64,000 nucleotides of DNA from Lentimicrobium saccharophilum (GCF_001192835.1 NZ_DF968182.1:2265113-2329112), one strand, 5' to 3'. Shown: positions 52,946 to 61,931, numbered from the stretch's first letter. The notes: generated by a model not told the origin, from the letters alone. Numbers and translations: made by a program.

Positions 52946-53899
52946 ATGGAACATATTGTTTACGGGCCCGTACCCTCCAGAAGACTTGGCAAAAGCCTGG
53001 GTGTAAACAACATACCACACAAGGTATGCAGTTATTCCTGTGCTTATTGCCAGGTTGGGAAGGCCGTAAGCATGCAGGCAGGCCGGTCAGTTTTTTACAA
53101 CCCTTCAGAAATAGAAATAAAAGTCAAAGAACGCCTGGCTGTACTTAAACTCAGTGAAAAGCCTGACTACATTGCCATTGTGCCGGATGGAGAACCTACC
53201 CTTGATCTGAACCTGGGCATCCTGGTCAAAAAACTGAAATCAACCGGAATACCTGTGGCCGTGATTACCAACAGCTCCCTTCTCGACAGAGAAGATGTAA
53301 GAATGGATCTGATGTCCGCAGACTATGTTTCTGTTAAAGCGGACACCATTGATTATGATCAGTGGAGATCAATCAACAGGCCTTACAAAACCCTTGAACT
53401 TGAAGACATATTGACCGGAATCAGAATATTCTCCGACAGTTTTAAAGGAAAACTTGTTACTGAAACAATGCTGGTAAAACATATCAATGATCAGGAGAAT
53501 TCACTGAACAGCCTTGCAGACTTCCTCGGCCAGATCGGCCCGGACATTGCTTATATTGCCACTCCTACCCGTCCACCGGCATTTGAAAACATTATTCCGG
53601 CCGATGAAAGAGCCCTGACCATTGCTTTTGAAATCTTCAAAAGACATCACCTTAACACGGAGCTGCTCACAGGCTATGAAGGCAATCAGTTCAGCTCAAC
53701 CGGAAATTTCAGCACCGACCTGCTGAGCATCACGGCCGTCCATCCCATGCGGGAAGAAGCCGTGTTTGGGTTGATGAGAAAAACCGGCGCTTCGCAGGAT
53801 GATCTGATTCAGATGCTTTACTCAGGCAGCATCAGAAGAGTTGATTTTGACGATCATCGCTACTACCTGCGCAGCTTCAGCAAAAAAAGTAATCCTTAG
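52946..53899 (+). CDS. Radical SAM protein, COG0731-like
   Basis: 317 residues. YGPVPSRRLGKSLGVNNIPHKVCSYSCAYCQVGK has the radical SAM CxxxCxxC (about 28-35); DYIAIVPDGEPTLDLNLGILVKKLK follows the GGE-like strand, and VSVKADTIDYDQWRSINRP the later barrel strand. The PSRRLGxSLG opening marks the COG0731 group (wyosine-formation relatives), whose bacterial members have no known substrate. The C-terminal 80 residues may form a winged helix (HPMREEAVFGLMRKTGASQDDLIQML). Part of the operon. Confidence 0.88.
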   Translation: MEHIVYGPVPSRRLGKSLGVNNIPHKVCSYSCAYCQVGKAVSMQAGRSVFYNPSEIEIKVKERLAVLKLSEKPDYIAIVPDGEPTLDLNLGILVKKLKSTGIPVAVITNSSLLDREDVRMDLMSADYVSVKADTIDYDQWRSINRPYKTLELEDILTGIRIFSDSFKGKLVTETMLVKHINDQENSLNSLADFLGQIGPDIAYIATPTRPPAFENIIPADERALTIAFEIFKRHHLNTELLTGYEGNQFSSTGNFSTDLLSITAVHPMREEAVFGLMRKTGASQDDLIQMLYSGSIRRVDFDDHRYYLRSFSKKSNP

Positions 53900-53908
53900 C
53901 GCAAAATC

Positions 53909-54427
53909 ATGAAACCAAAAGGATACATACACCTCTATACCGGAAACGGAAAAGGCAAAACCACGGCTGCCCTTGGCCTTGCCCTCAGGGCCGCCGGTGC
54001 AGGGTTGCAGGTTTTTATCGCCCAGTTTGTCAAAGGCATGCATTATTCAGAGCTGGAAAGCCTCGGGAGAATCCCCGAGATTAACATCCGGCAATACGGG
54101 CTGGACTGCTTTATCGTAAATGAACCCACAGAAAAGGATATCCGGGCAGCGCGCAAAGGGCTGGAAGAAGTAACGGATATCATCCGGCACCACCGGGCCG
54201 GTGTGGTAATTCTTGACGAAGTGTGCATTGCCCTGCATTACCGTTTGTTTGGCCTGGAGGAAATCATCAGCCTGCTGAAAACCAAACCGGAAGATATGGA
54301 GATTGTGATGACGGGCCGTTACGCCCCCGTTGAACTCTACGAATACGCCGACCTTATCACCGAGATGAAAGAGGTAAAGCATTATTACAACAAGGGAATT
54401 GACGCCAGAAAAGGCATTGAATTTTAA
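53909..54427 (+). CDS. cobO: Cob(I)yrinic acid a,c-diamide adenosyltransferase (CobO/BtuR)
   Basis: 172 residues. GYIHLYTGNGKGKTTAALGLALRAAGAGLQVFIAQFVKG has the P-loop, and VVILDEVCIALHYRLFGLEEIISLLKTKPEDMEIVMTGRYAP the Walker B region. It attaches the 5'-deoxyadenosyl group of ATP to cob(I)alamin. No other cobalamin gene and no cobalamin riboswitch is visible nearby, so either it serves salvage or its adenosyl transfer acts elsewhere in this locus. 9 bp after the radical SAM gene. Confidence 0.94.
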   Translation: MKPKGYIHLYTGNGKGKTTAALGLALRAAGAGLQVFIAQFVKGMHYSELESLGRIPEINIRQYGLDCFIVNEPTEKDIRAARKGLEEVTDIIRHHRAGVVILDEVCIALHYRLFGLEEIISLLKTKPEDMEIVMTGRYAPVELYEYADLITEMKEVKHYYNKGIDARKGIEF

Positions 54428-54438
54428 ATCACTTAATA

Positions 54439-55620
54439 ATGAACACGAAAGACAAAGGATTCAGCACCAAACTCATTCACGCCGGTGCATTCGACGATGA
54501 ATTCGGGAGCGCAACCGTTCCCATTTACCAGTCATCAACCTTCCGCTTTAAAAGTGCGCAACACGGGGCCGACTGTTTCTCGGGAGCCAGTGACGGGTAC
54601 ATCTACACCCGCATCGGCAATCCGACCATCAGGGCTTTTGAACGCAACATCGCGGAACTTGAAAACGGATACGACGGCATTGCCACCAGTTCGGGCATGG
54701 GTGCCATCAGCAGTGTTTACATGGCATTACTCGGCGCCGGAAGTCACATCATCAGCTCCGACGCGGTTTACGGACCGGCAAGGGGCGTACTGGAGCAGGA
54801 TTTCTCGCGCTTCAATGTTGAAGCCAGTTTTGTAAACACCTCCAACCTTGATAATATCCGCAAGGCAATCCGGCCGAATACAAAAGTGCTCTACATCGAG
54901 ACCCCGGCCAATCCCACCATGGACATCACCGACGTTGCCGCCTGCGCGGAAATTGCCAGAGCACACAACCTGATCCTGGTGGTCGACAATACCTTCAGTT
55001 CACCCTACCTGCAGAAACCGCTCGATCTGGGCGCCGATGCGGTGCTGCATTCCATCACCAAATTCATCAACGGGCATGCCGATATCGTAGGCGGGGTGAT
55101 CGTAGCGAAAGATCCGGCCATTTACAAAAAGATCAGGCATTCCATGGTATATATGGGCTGCAACATGGATCCCACCCAGGCCTTTATGGTGCTGCGTGGA
55201 GTGAAAACCCTGGCTATCCGCATCGAAAGGGCACAGGAAAATGCCATGAAGGTCGCTGAATTTCTTCAGTCGCATCCGAAAGTAGCCTGGATCAAATATC
55301 CGGGGCTGAAATCACACCCCCAATACGAACTGGCCTGCAGACAGATGAACGGCTTCGGCTCCATGATGAGTTTCGGACTGAAGGGCGGCTATGAAGCCGG
55401 AAAAAAACTGATGGACAATGTACACCTTGCCATATTGGCTGTTTCGCTGGGTGGAGTGGAAACCCTGATTCAGCATCCGGCTTCAATGACGCATGCCGCC
55501 GTCAGCCATGAAAACAAACTGGCCGCCGGCATCACCGATGACCTGGTAAGGTTCTCCGTGGGTATTGAAAGCGTGGAAGACATTATTGAAGATTTAAAAC
55601 ATGGATTATCAATAATTTGA
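54439..55620 (+). CDS. Cys/Met metabolism PLP enzyme (gamma-lyase type)
   Basis: 393 residues, full length for the trans-sulfuration family. FSTKLIHAGAFDDEFGSATVPIYQSSTF, TSSGMGAISSVYMALLGAGSHIISSDAVYGPARG, IETPANPTMDITDVAACAEIA, VVDNTFSSPYLQKPLDLGADAVLHSITKFINGHADIVGG (PLP lysine in SITKF) and VSLGGVETLIQHPASMTHA. Methionine gamma-lyases usually have YGC where this protein has YGP, so cystathionine gamma-lyase or a broader sulfur-amino-acid lyase is as likely. It could release sulfide or methanethiol. Lies in the operon between cobO and a thiol-type flavoprotein. Confidence 0.85.
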   Translation: MNTKDKGFSTKLIHAGAFDDEFGSATVPIYQSSTFRFKSAQHGADCFSGASDGYIYTRIGNPTIRAFERNIAELENGYDGIATSSGMGAISSVYMALLGAGSHIISSDAVYGPARGVLEQDFSRFNVEASFVNTSNLDNIRKAIRPNTKVLYIETPANPTMDITDVAACAEIARAHNLILVVDNTFSSPYLQKPLDLGADAVLHSITKFINGHADIVGGVIVAKDPAIYKKIRHSMVYMGCNMDPTQAFMVLRGVKTLAIRIERAQENAMKVAEFLQSHPKVAWIKYPGLKSHPQYELACRQMNGFGSMMSFGLKGGYEAGKKLMDNVHLAILAVSLGGVETLIQHPASMTHAAVSHENKLAAGITDDLVRFSVGIESVEDIIEDLKHGLSII

Positions 55621-55629
55621 AGAAGTACT

Positions 55630-56985
55630 ATGAAAACAACTGATGTACTGATTATCGGCGGCAGTGCCGCCGGTATGGTCGCGGCCGTGACCGGAAAAAG
55701 TTCCTGGTCAGACAAATCGTTCACACTGGTAAAGAAGCAGAAAGACGTAATGGTTCCCTGCGGGATTCCTTACATTTTCGGAACCCTCGACAGCAGCCAG
55801 CTTAACATTATGCCGGTCGACAACATGATGGCCAAAGCCGGCGTGGAGTCATTGGTGGATGAGGTCATCGCCATCGACAAAAAAACAAAAACGGCAACCC
55901 TGAAAGAAGGCGGCATTATCGGGTACGATAAACTTGTAATCGCAACCGGCTCCAGGCCTGTACTTCCCAAATGGCTGAAAGGCGCAGATCTTGACAATGT
56001 ATTTGTCATTCCGAAAGATAAAACCTACCTCGACAACATGAAGGAAAAGATCAACGGTCTGAAGAAGGTTGTAGTCATCGGTGCCGGGTTTATCGGCGTC
56101 GAGTTTTCTGATGAACTCGTCAAGTCGGGCCACGATGTAACCCTGGTGGAGAAAGAGTCATGTATTCTGTATTCAGCCTTCGACGATGAAGTTGCTTCCC
56201 GCATCGGCGATATTCTCTCGACCCGGGGAGTTAAAATCATCACCGGAAACGGCATCAGCGAAGTGATGGGAAGCGAAAAAGTTGAGAAGGTGAAACTGGA
56301 AAACGGCGACACCCTGGAAGCTGACGCGGTAATCCTTTCCATGGGGTACCGCCCCAACACGGAACTGGCTGTGAATGCAGGCATTTTTGTGGATGAGGGT
56401 GGATTTATCGCTGTGGATGAATATATGCGTACCCACGAGAAAGATATCTTTGCCATTGGTGATTGTGCACAAAAACGGGATTTTGTCACCCGCAAGCGGG
56501 TTCCCACCATGCTGGCTTCCACGGCCTGCGCCGAAGCCCGCGTTGCAGGCATGAATCTTTTCAACATTCATGTGGTTAAAACCTTCAGCGGAACCATAGG
56601 CATATATTCCACCGCCATTGGTGAATACGGATTCGGAACTGCAGGACTGATTGAACGCAGGGCACTTGAGGAGGAAATTTCAGTGATTACCGGCACCTTT
56701 GAAGGCGTTGACCGCCACCCCGGTAACCTGCCCGACACCCACAAGCAGATGGTTAAACTGGTTGTTGCCAAATATTCAGGCGTAATCATCGGGGGCGAGG
56801 TAATCGGCGGACTGAGTGCCGGCGAACTTACCAACGTAATCGGACTGGCCATAGAGAACCGTATGTCGGTCAATTCGCTGCTGATCTCACAAATCGGAAC
56901 CCACCCCTGCCTGACGGCCTCTCCGGCGGCATACCCGCTGATCAAGGCAGCTGAAGTGGTGGCAACAAAACTTCGCAATCTCTGA
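55630..56985 (+). CDS. CoA-disulfide-reductase / NADH-oxidase-like flavoprotein
   Basis: 451 residues. FAD site LIIGGSAAGMVAAVTGK, single redox cysteine in VMVPCGIPYIFG (Cys44), NAD site VVIGAGFIGVEFSDELVKSGHDVTLVEK, then IFAIGDCAQKRDFVTRK and a dimerisation domain ending IGTHPCLTASPAAYPLIKAAE. Cys44 in a CGxPY context is that of CoA-disulfide reductases, NADH oxidases and NADH-dependent persulfide reductases. With the neighbouring lyase it suggests persulfide or low-molecular-weight thiol turnover. Confidence 0.9.
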   Translation: MKTTDVLIIGGSAAGMVAAVTGKSSWSDKSFTLVKKQKDVMVPCGIPYIFGTLDSSQLNIMPVDNMMAKAGVESLVDEVIAIDKKTKTATLKEGGIIGYDKLVIATGSRPVLPKWLKGADLDNVFVIPKDKTYLDNMKEKINGLKKVVVIGAGFIGVEFSDELVKSGHDVTLVEKESCILYSAFDDEVASRIGDILSTRGVKIITGNGISEVMGSEKVEKVKLENGDTLEADAVILSMGYRPNTELAVNAGIFVDEGGFIAVDEYMRTHEKDIFAIGDCAQKRDFVTRKRVPTMLASTACAEARVAGMNLFNIHVVKTFSGTIGIYSTAIGEYGFGTAGLIERRALEEEISVITGTFEGVDRHPGNLPDTHKQMVKLVVAKYSGVIIGGEVIGGLSAGELTNVIGLAIENRMSVNSLLISQIGTHPCLTASPAAYPLIKAAEVVATKLRNL

Positions 56986-57020
56986 ACAAACTAACCAGCA
57001 TTACTGAGGCTGTCCGGCAA

Positions 57021-57857
57021 ATGGCAGAATACCCGAACCAGATCCGGCAGCCTCTTCAAAATCTTTCTGACATGAATGCGTTCGAAAAAATTTCACTGCC
57101 CGGGGTGAAGAAAATCATCGTTGTTGCCTCGGGAAAGGGAGGGGTAGGTAAATCGACCATTTCATCCAACCTTGCCGTCGCACTGGCCAGGCAGGGGTTC
57201 AAAGTGGCATTGACAGATGCGGATATTTACGGGCCTTCGGTTCCCCGGATGTTCGGGATTGAGCACCTGAAGCCCGAAGTGCACACAGAGGACGGGAAGG
57301 AAGTAATGACACCCGTGGAAAAGTTTGGTGTGAAAATTATGTCCATTGGTTTCTTTATTGAACGAAATCAGGGATTGATCTGGCGCGGCCCGATGGCGGC
57401 CAATGCCATCACCCAGCTGTTTGAAAATACCCGGTGGGGCGATATCGACTATATGATTGTGGATTTCCCTCCGGGTACAGGTGATATTCAGCTTACAACG
57501 GTTCAAAAACTGGACCTTCACGGAGTTATTCTTGTAACAACGCCCCAGGAAATCGCGATGAATGACGCGCGCAAGGCAGCGTCCATGTTTACCAATCACG
57601 AGCTCAACGTGCCGCTGCTCGGGATTGTCGAAAATATGTCGTGGTTTACGCCCCTGCAGCATCCCGGTGAAAAATACTTCATCTTCGGACAGGGAGGAGC
57701 CGCTTTACTGGCTTCAGAGCTTAAAACAACCCTGCTCGGGCAGATCCCCCTGGTGGCAGAAGTCGGGGAAGCGGCCGAGAAGGGACTCCCGGTCTACAAC
57801 CTTCACGACCAAAGCGTTTCCAATGCCTTTGAAAAAGTCGTTGAAATGCTGATCTGA
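57021..57857 (+). CDS. mrp: Mrp/ApbC (NBP35) Fe-S carrier ATPase
   Basis: 278 residues. Deviant Walker A ASGKGGVGKSTISSN (about 36-50), then TDADIYGPSVPRMFG, RGPMAANAITQLFENTRWGDIDYMIVDFPPGTGDIQLTTVQ and VTTPQEIAMNDARKAASMF. No N-terminal DUF59 (MIP18) domain. The C-terminal CxxC that bridges the Fe-S cluster in most Mrp proteins is replaced by SWFTPLQHPGEKYFIFG without cysteine, as I recall for some Bacteroidota homologues, so its cluster-carrying role is uncertain. Last gene of the operon; a strong terminator follows. A second Met (MNAFEKIS, 57072) could be the start. Confidence 0.9.
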   Translation: MAEYPNQIRQPLQNLSDMNAFEKISLPGVKKIIVVASGKGGVGKSTISSNLAVALARQGFKVALTDADIYGPSVPRMFGIEHLKPEVHTEDGKEVMTPVEKFGVKIMSIGFFIERNQGLIWRGPMAANAITQLFENTRWGDIDYMIVDFPPGTGDIQLTTVQKLDLHGVILVTTPQEIAMNDARKAASMFTNHELNVPLLGIVENMSWFTPLQHPGEKYFIFGQGGAALLASELKTTLLGQIPLVAEVGEAAEKGLPVYNLHDQSVSNAFEKVVEMLI

Positions 57858-57886
57858 TCATCTGAAACTGCATTTTAAAATACCAT

Positions 57887-57917
57887 AAAATCCTGCCTTA
57901 ATCAAGGCAGGATTTTT
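57887..57917. terminator. Strong intrinsic terminator closing the DUF134 operon
   Basis: AAAATCCTGCCTT-AATC-AAGGCAGGATTTTT: 11-bp perfect stem, four-base loop, T run. It is 30 bp after the mrp stop and could work in both directions. Confidence 0.95.
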
Positions 57918-58105
57918 CTTTACCGTCCCATCCCCCCTAAGTATCACTATCCTCAGGGAACCTGGGGACATTAACGAATCCTTAACAATAAACTGAATAA
58001 CCATCTGCAAATCTGCTTGTTTATCAATTATCCAAGTTGCATAAATCGTCCGGATACTACCGGTACAGGACATAAAATCTTCAACCGAACCCAATCAATC
58101 CTGAT

Positions 58106-58741
58106 ATGCAAGCATTCATTTCTTCCGGAAATCTCAGGTCAGGCTTTTTAGCGGCCATCATGCTGACAGCAGCCTTATTCGCTGCAACTTCCTGCAGCAA
58201 GGACAAAGACACAAATCAGGACGATACCCTCGGCACCACATCCTGGCCTTCCGAATGGGTACTGGTAACAGACCGGGATGCTGACAACTACCATTACATT
58301 TATTCGAACAATGCCATCATTCTCTACAAGGGCAGTGTTCCGAAATCATACAGTATCAAATCGCTGGCTGAAGAAAAAGACTGCTACTTTCAGTTCAGTC
58401 CGGTGGCCGGTGCAAGTAACAATGTATTCACCATCAGGTCCTATCAGAATCAGGATCACTGGTGGGGCATCTACAAAACCAATTCGCCTTTCGGTGCCGA
58501 GGAGTGGTATCTGGGTATTGACGAGGATGACGACTTTCCGGTAAATGACGAAAACCGCTTTATCCTTCATTTTATGCCCAAACAGGAGGACAAACTTACC
58601 ATTGTGATTGAAAGTTATTCCAAAAGAGGGTTTTACCTTGAGTTTCTGGGACACACGTTCAGCGGAAACGGTCTTTCGTTCGTTCAATACGACAAGCCTG
58701 AAAAAGCAACGCATTTCAAAATGTTGAAGCCATTTGCATAA
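58106..58741 (+). CDS. Lipoprotein of unknown function
   Basis: 211 residues. Lipoprotein signal: SGNLRSGFLAAIMLTAALFAATSCSKD with lipobox ATSC; the Ser-Lys-Asp after it fits surface or outer-membrane sorting in Bacteroidota. The mature part is beta-rich with many aromatic residues (YHYIYSNNAIILYKG, QDHWWGIYKTNSPFGAEEWYLGIDEDDD), perhaps a beta-trefoil or jelly-roll domain. No motif recognised. It is 37 bp upstream of the phospholipase-like gene and may be co-transcribed. Confidence 0.75.
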   Translation: MQAFISSGNLRSGFLAAIMLTAALFAATSCSKDKDTNQDDTLGTTSWPSEWVLVTDRDADNYHYIYSNNAIILYKGSVPKSYSIKSLAEEKDCYFQFSPVAGASNNVFTIRSYQNQDHWWGIYKTNSPFGAEEWYLGIDEDDDFPVNDENRFILHFMPKQEDKLTIVIESYSKRGFYLEFLGHTFSGNGLSFVQYDKPEKATHFKMLKPFA

Positions 58742-58778
58742 AACCATCAAGTACTTCACAAACTAAAAACAATCAGAT

Positions 58779-60740
58779 ATGCCAGGTCCAGCTATGCACC
58801 ACATAATTGCCAATGCCCTCAAACAAAAGATACAGGCAGGCAACGGATTGGGAGGTAACGCCGATTATGCCAAATTGCAGGCGCTTCTATCCGACAGCAA
58901 AAATTTTCCTTACTTATTCCTGGGTTGTCAGGGCCCCGATTTCTTGTTCTTTAATACAAAGGACTGGAGTTCGCTGCCCATTGGAGAAGCGGTAAAAACG
59001 TACTACGAGATTTACGATTTCCTCGACAATTTCAAAGAGCAGCTTAAATCGCTGGTGCCACAACCTGTGATTGATGCCATTGAGGCGCTGGGCGCCGCGG
59101 CAGATGCAGTGGTTGAGAACTCGTCGACCCTGAGCGAACTTGAACAACTGTTTTCCGATATGCAGGCAGTGGTGGATGCACTTCTGGCCACCCTGATGGA
59201 AATGGTCAAAAAGTTTATAACCGATTTTAATGTGTATGATGTGCTGGGCCACCCCTACCGCGATGGGCAGACAAAGGGCGAATGGTGGTGGTTTGATGCC
59301 ATGCATTACCGTAAAACCGGGCGCTTTGCCAAGGCTCTCCTGGAGAAAACCAGTCCTGATTCGCCATTGCACCTGTATGCCATCGGCTACCTGACCCATG
59401 TAAGCGGAGATACCGTTGGTCATCCCTATGTAAATATCAATGATGGCGGCGCTTACCGCACCCAATCTCAGCGCCATAAAACAGGAGAGAACTACCAGGA
59501 TGTATTTAATCAATTCATACATAACGGCACCGACTGGAACCGTTCGCAATTACATGCTTTCTACAACTTCAATTTTAACGGAACCATAGCACCGATAGAC
59601 GCAGAAGACCCTGTTCCGGATACCAATACTGTTTTACCCGGCGATCTTGCCGACCTGATTTCCAAAACCCTGAACGAAGTCTTTGGATCAGGTTCCGCCA
59701 ACGACAACGAATACGGCAGGAAAATTTCGGCGGCCGATGTGGATGCCGCCTACAGATTGTGGTACAGGTGGCTGAAAAGTGCCACCGAAACGGGAACACT
59801 GCCCGAACCAGTACCCTATTCATTAACGGCAGAACTTGAAGAGGTTTGGGAAACCGCCATGGATAACTTAGGCGATATCGGCGATTTCCTGGAAGATGCG
59901 GCAGATATTGCAGGCGGTTTTAACATCCTGGCTATATTTATTATGCTTGCCGCTTTGATTATTGCTGCTGTAGCTGCCGCCGCCGCGCTGATTGATGCAG
60001 TACTGGGCGCACTGACAACGCTTACCACCGCCGGAATCCGCTATGCCGCCAGCCTGATTTATGAGCATTTATACAATGCCTTCCAAAACTTCAGGCTGGG
60101 TGTGTCGCTCAATGGACTTGCCTTCCCCATGCAAGAACACCTCGATGAGCCCAGGTTTGCCCAGTTTAAAAACACGGCCTTCAATGATCCTTTTGGCTTT
60201 AATGCCCTCGACCTGAAGAACACGCTTCCCAAACTGAAAGTGCTGCTTGATGGCGGAGGCCCGCTCGACCAATTGTTCCACCGCGAAAAACATCTGGCAT
60301 ATCCACCTTCAGGCCCAGCCGCCTCGGAACCCAACCATGCCATCGGAGCACCGGATTCTTATTTTGCACAAACCTCGCTGCACTATGCTTTTGGCCCCAT
60401 ACCGCTCGATCCAGACTTTATTGAGTTTCTGCGAACCCTGCAGGGCGACGAAACCAAACTCCGGAACTTTATAGTTGTGACCACACGCAAAAAGAAAAGA
60501 CTGCCTCAATTAGGCAACAGCCTTACCCTTGCTGAAGAATTGTATAACGGGGTGCTGAAACATGCTGAGATTCCTGATTTCAATCTGGATGCCGACAGGG
60601 GCTATGGCTATACCTGCTGGACACAAAAAGATGCAAACGGCCAGAATTCACTGGAAGAACCCAAAGAACTTCTGCAGCATAACCAGCAAAAAAACGGGTT
60701 GCCCATTACGCCGGTGCAGCTTGACTTTATCGGGCAGTAA
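58779..60740 (+). CDS. Large zinc-dependent phospholipase-C-like protein
   Basis: 653 residues, about twice the size of simple members. The N-terminal 270 residues follow the zinc-dependent PLC family: MPGPAMHHIIANAL, YLFLGCQGPDFLFFN, WWWFDAMHYRKTGRFAKALLE, LHLYAIGYLTHVSGDTVGHPYVN, with His and Asp residues placed as zinc ligands. About 375-430 is strongly hydrophobic (GGFNILAIFIMLAALIIAAVAAAAALIDAVLGAL), which suggests membrane insertion. The last 200 residues are unfamiliar. No signal peptide, so it is either cytoplasmic or exported by a specialised route. Phospholipid or another phosphodiester could be the substrate. Confidence 0.7.
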   Translation: MPGPAMHHIIANALKQKIQAGNGLGGNADYAKLQALLSDSKNFPYLFLGCQGPDFLFFNTKDWSSLPIGEAVKTYYEIYDFLDNFKEQLKSLVPQPVIDAIEALGAAADAVVENSSTLSELEQLFSDMQAVVDALLATLMEMVKKFITDFNVYDVLGHPYRDGQTKGEWWWFDAMHYRKTGRFAKALLEKTSPDSPLHLYAIGYLTHVSGDTVGHPYVNINDGGAYRTQSQRHKTGENYQDVFNQFIHNGTDWNRSQLHAFYNFNFNGTIAPIDAEDPVPDTNTVLPGDLADLISKTLNEVFGSGSANDNEYGRKISAADVDAAYRLWYRWLKSATETGTLPEPVPYSLTAELEEVWETAMDNLGDIGDFLEDAADIAGGFNILAIFIMLAALIIAAVAAAAALIDAVLGALTTLTTAGIRYAASLIYEHLYNAFQNFRLGVSLNGLAFPMQEHLDEPRFAQFKNTAFNDPFGFNALDLKNTLPKLKVLLDGGGPLDQLFHREKHLAYPPSGPAASEPNHAIGAPDSYFAQTSLHYAFGPIPLDPDFIEFLRTLQGDETKLRNFIVVTTRKKKRLPQLGNSLTLAEELYNGVLKHAEIPDFNLDADRGYGYTCWTQKDANGQNSLEEPKELLQHNQQKNGLPITPVQLDFIGQ

Positions 60741-60794
60741 CCGTAAGAAGCACCCACATGAATCAACATTAACATCCAACAAAATTGCAGCCAT

Positions 60795-61931
60795 ATGTCA
60801 AAAAATATTGAAGCGGCCAGAGAACTTCTCAATCGCTTAAAAAAAGAAAGGGACGGATACCCCAGGAAAGTCATTGGACGCATAACAAAATTATATACGG
60901 GCAATAATGACAACAAAAGGCCAAAGCCGGACACGTTTAAGGAAAGTTCCTTTATGTATATCCGCTCGTATAATAACGACACCGGCGTTCGCCCGTTTTC
61001 AGGTATTTCTTTCTGGAATTCGCCTGATATCAATATCAGCCCCATCAACAACCTGGGGGTTTATACCACAACATTGGAAGGGGGCATCTCATACAATATT
61101 GCCTGCAGGTTACACAACCGCGGCGACCTGATGATACCCTATCCAAAAGTGGAATTTTTCCTTGCTTCACCAACACTGGGGTTCAATACAACAGTGGCCC
61201 AATATCTTGGTGTAACGCAGTTGCCCGCATTGCTGCTCCCCGCAAGCAACATGGAAGCTAATTTCGTGTACAATGTTCCACCCGCCGAATCGGGTCATAA
61301 ATGCTTGTTTGCCCGCGCATGGTCCTTTAGCCCGCTCGACAAACCTTTCGACCTGTTTGCGCTCGATCCTCGCACCGACAGGCATATAGCCCAAAAGAAC
61401 CTCAATTTTGTTCCGCAGGCTACTCCATATATGTTTAATGTAGTGCATCAGCCAAATGCACTGGAAACCATTGTCTTCCGGCCACTTTCAAAAGATGCCG
61501 CACTTAACCTGCAGCATCCTGCTTTCAGGGATTGGAAGATCATGAATATTACCAGGCCCGAAATATTAAACAGAATAAAAGTGGAAATCGTGGGCAAACC
61601 TGCTACAAAGGTAACCCTTGAAAACGCGAATGGCACGCTGCAAATGAGATCATCAGGAAAGGGATTAAACCTTGACAGACAGGCCGCCATATTTAAAGAA
61701 ACGGAAGCCATCATTCACAGCGTTAACGCAGGACGAAGCAGTTTTTCAGACCATAAAAAGGCGCTTGGCATATACAAGGACATGAACCGCAATGTGGCCA
61801 TAACCTCCATGCAGATCGTCATACCCAAATTTGGACTAAAACCGGGATATGCAGCGGCATTTGATATTGTCAACATAAACCAGCTCAACGGACAAATAAA
61901 AGGAGGTATTACCATTGTTGCAATGGGGTGA
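60795..61931 (+). CDS. Hypothetical partner of the PLC-like protein
   Basis: 378 residues, no signal peptide. A short charged helix (EAARELLNRLKKERDGYPRKV) is followed by FSGISFWNSPDINISPINNLGVYTTTLEGGISYNIACRLHNRGDLMIPYPKVEFFLASPTLG, which resembles CARDB/Ig-like modules found after catalytic domains in secreted and toxin-like proteins. The C-terminal half (KVTLENANGTLQMRSSGKGLNL) is also beta-rich and may be a carrier or binding domain. It follows the PLC-like gene by 54 bp and is probably co-expressed. Function unknown. Confidence 0.65.
   Translation: MSKNIEAARELLNRLKKERDGYPRKVIGRITKLYTGNNDNKRPKPDTFKESSFMYIRSYNNDTGVRPFSGISFWNSPDINISPINNLGVYTTTLEGGISYNIACRLHNRGDLMIPYPKVEFFLASPTLGFNTTVAQYLGVTQLPALLLPASNMEANFVYNVPPAESGHKCLFARAWSFSPLDKPFDLFALDPRTDRHIAQKNLNFVPQATPYMFNVVHQPNALETIVFRPLSKDAALNLQHPAFRDWKIMNITRPEILNRIKVEIVGKPATKVTLENANGTLQMRSSGKGLNLDRQAAIFKETEAIIHSVNAGRSSFSDHKKALGIYKDMNRNVAITSMQIVIPKFGLKPGYAAAFDIVNINQLNGQIKGGITIVAMG

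Noticed and set aside
53909-54427. Cobalamin riboswitch upstream of cobO
   Set aside because: The gene starts 9 bp after the previous stop, leaving no room, and no riboswitch-like sequence was seen at the head of the operon.
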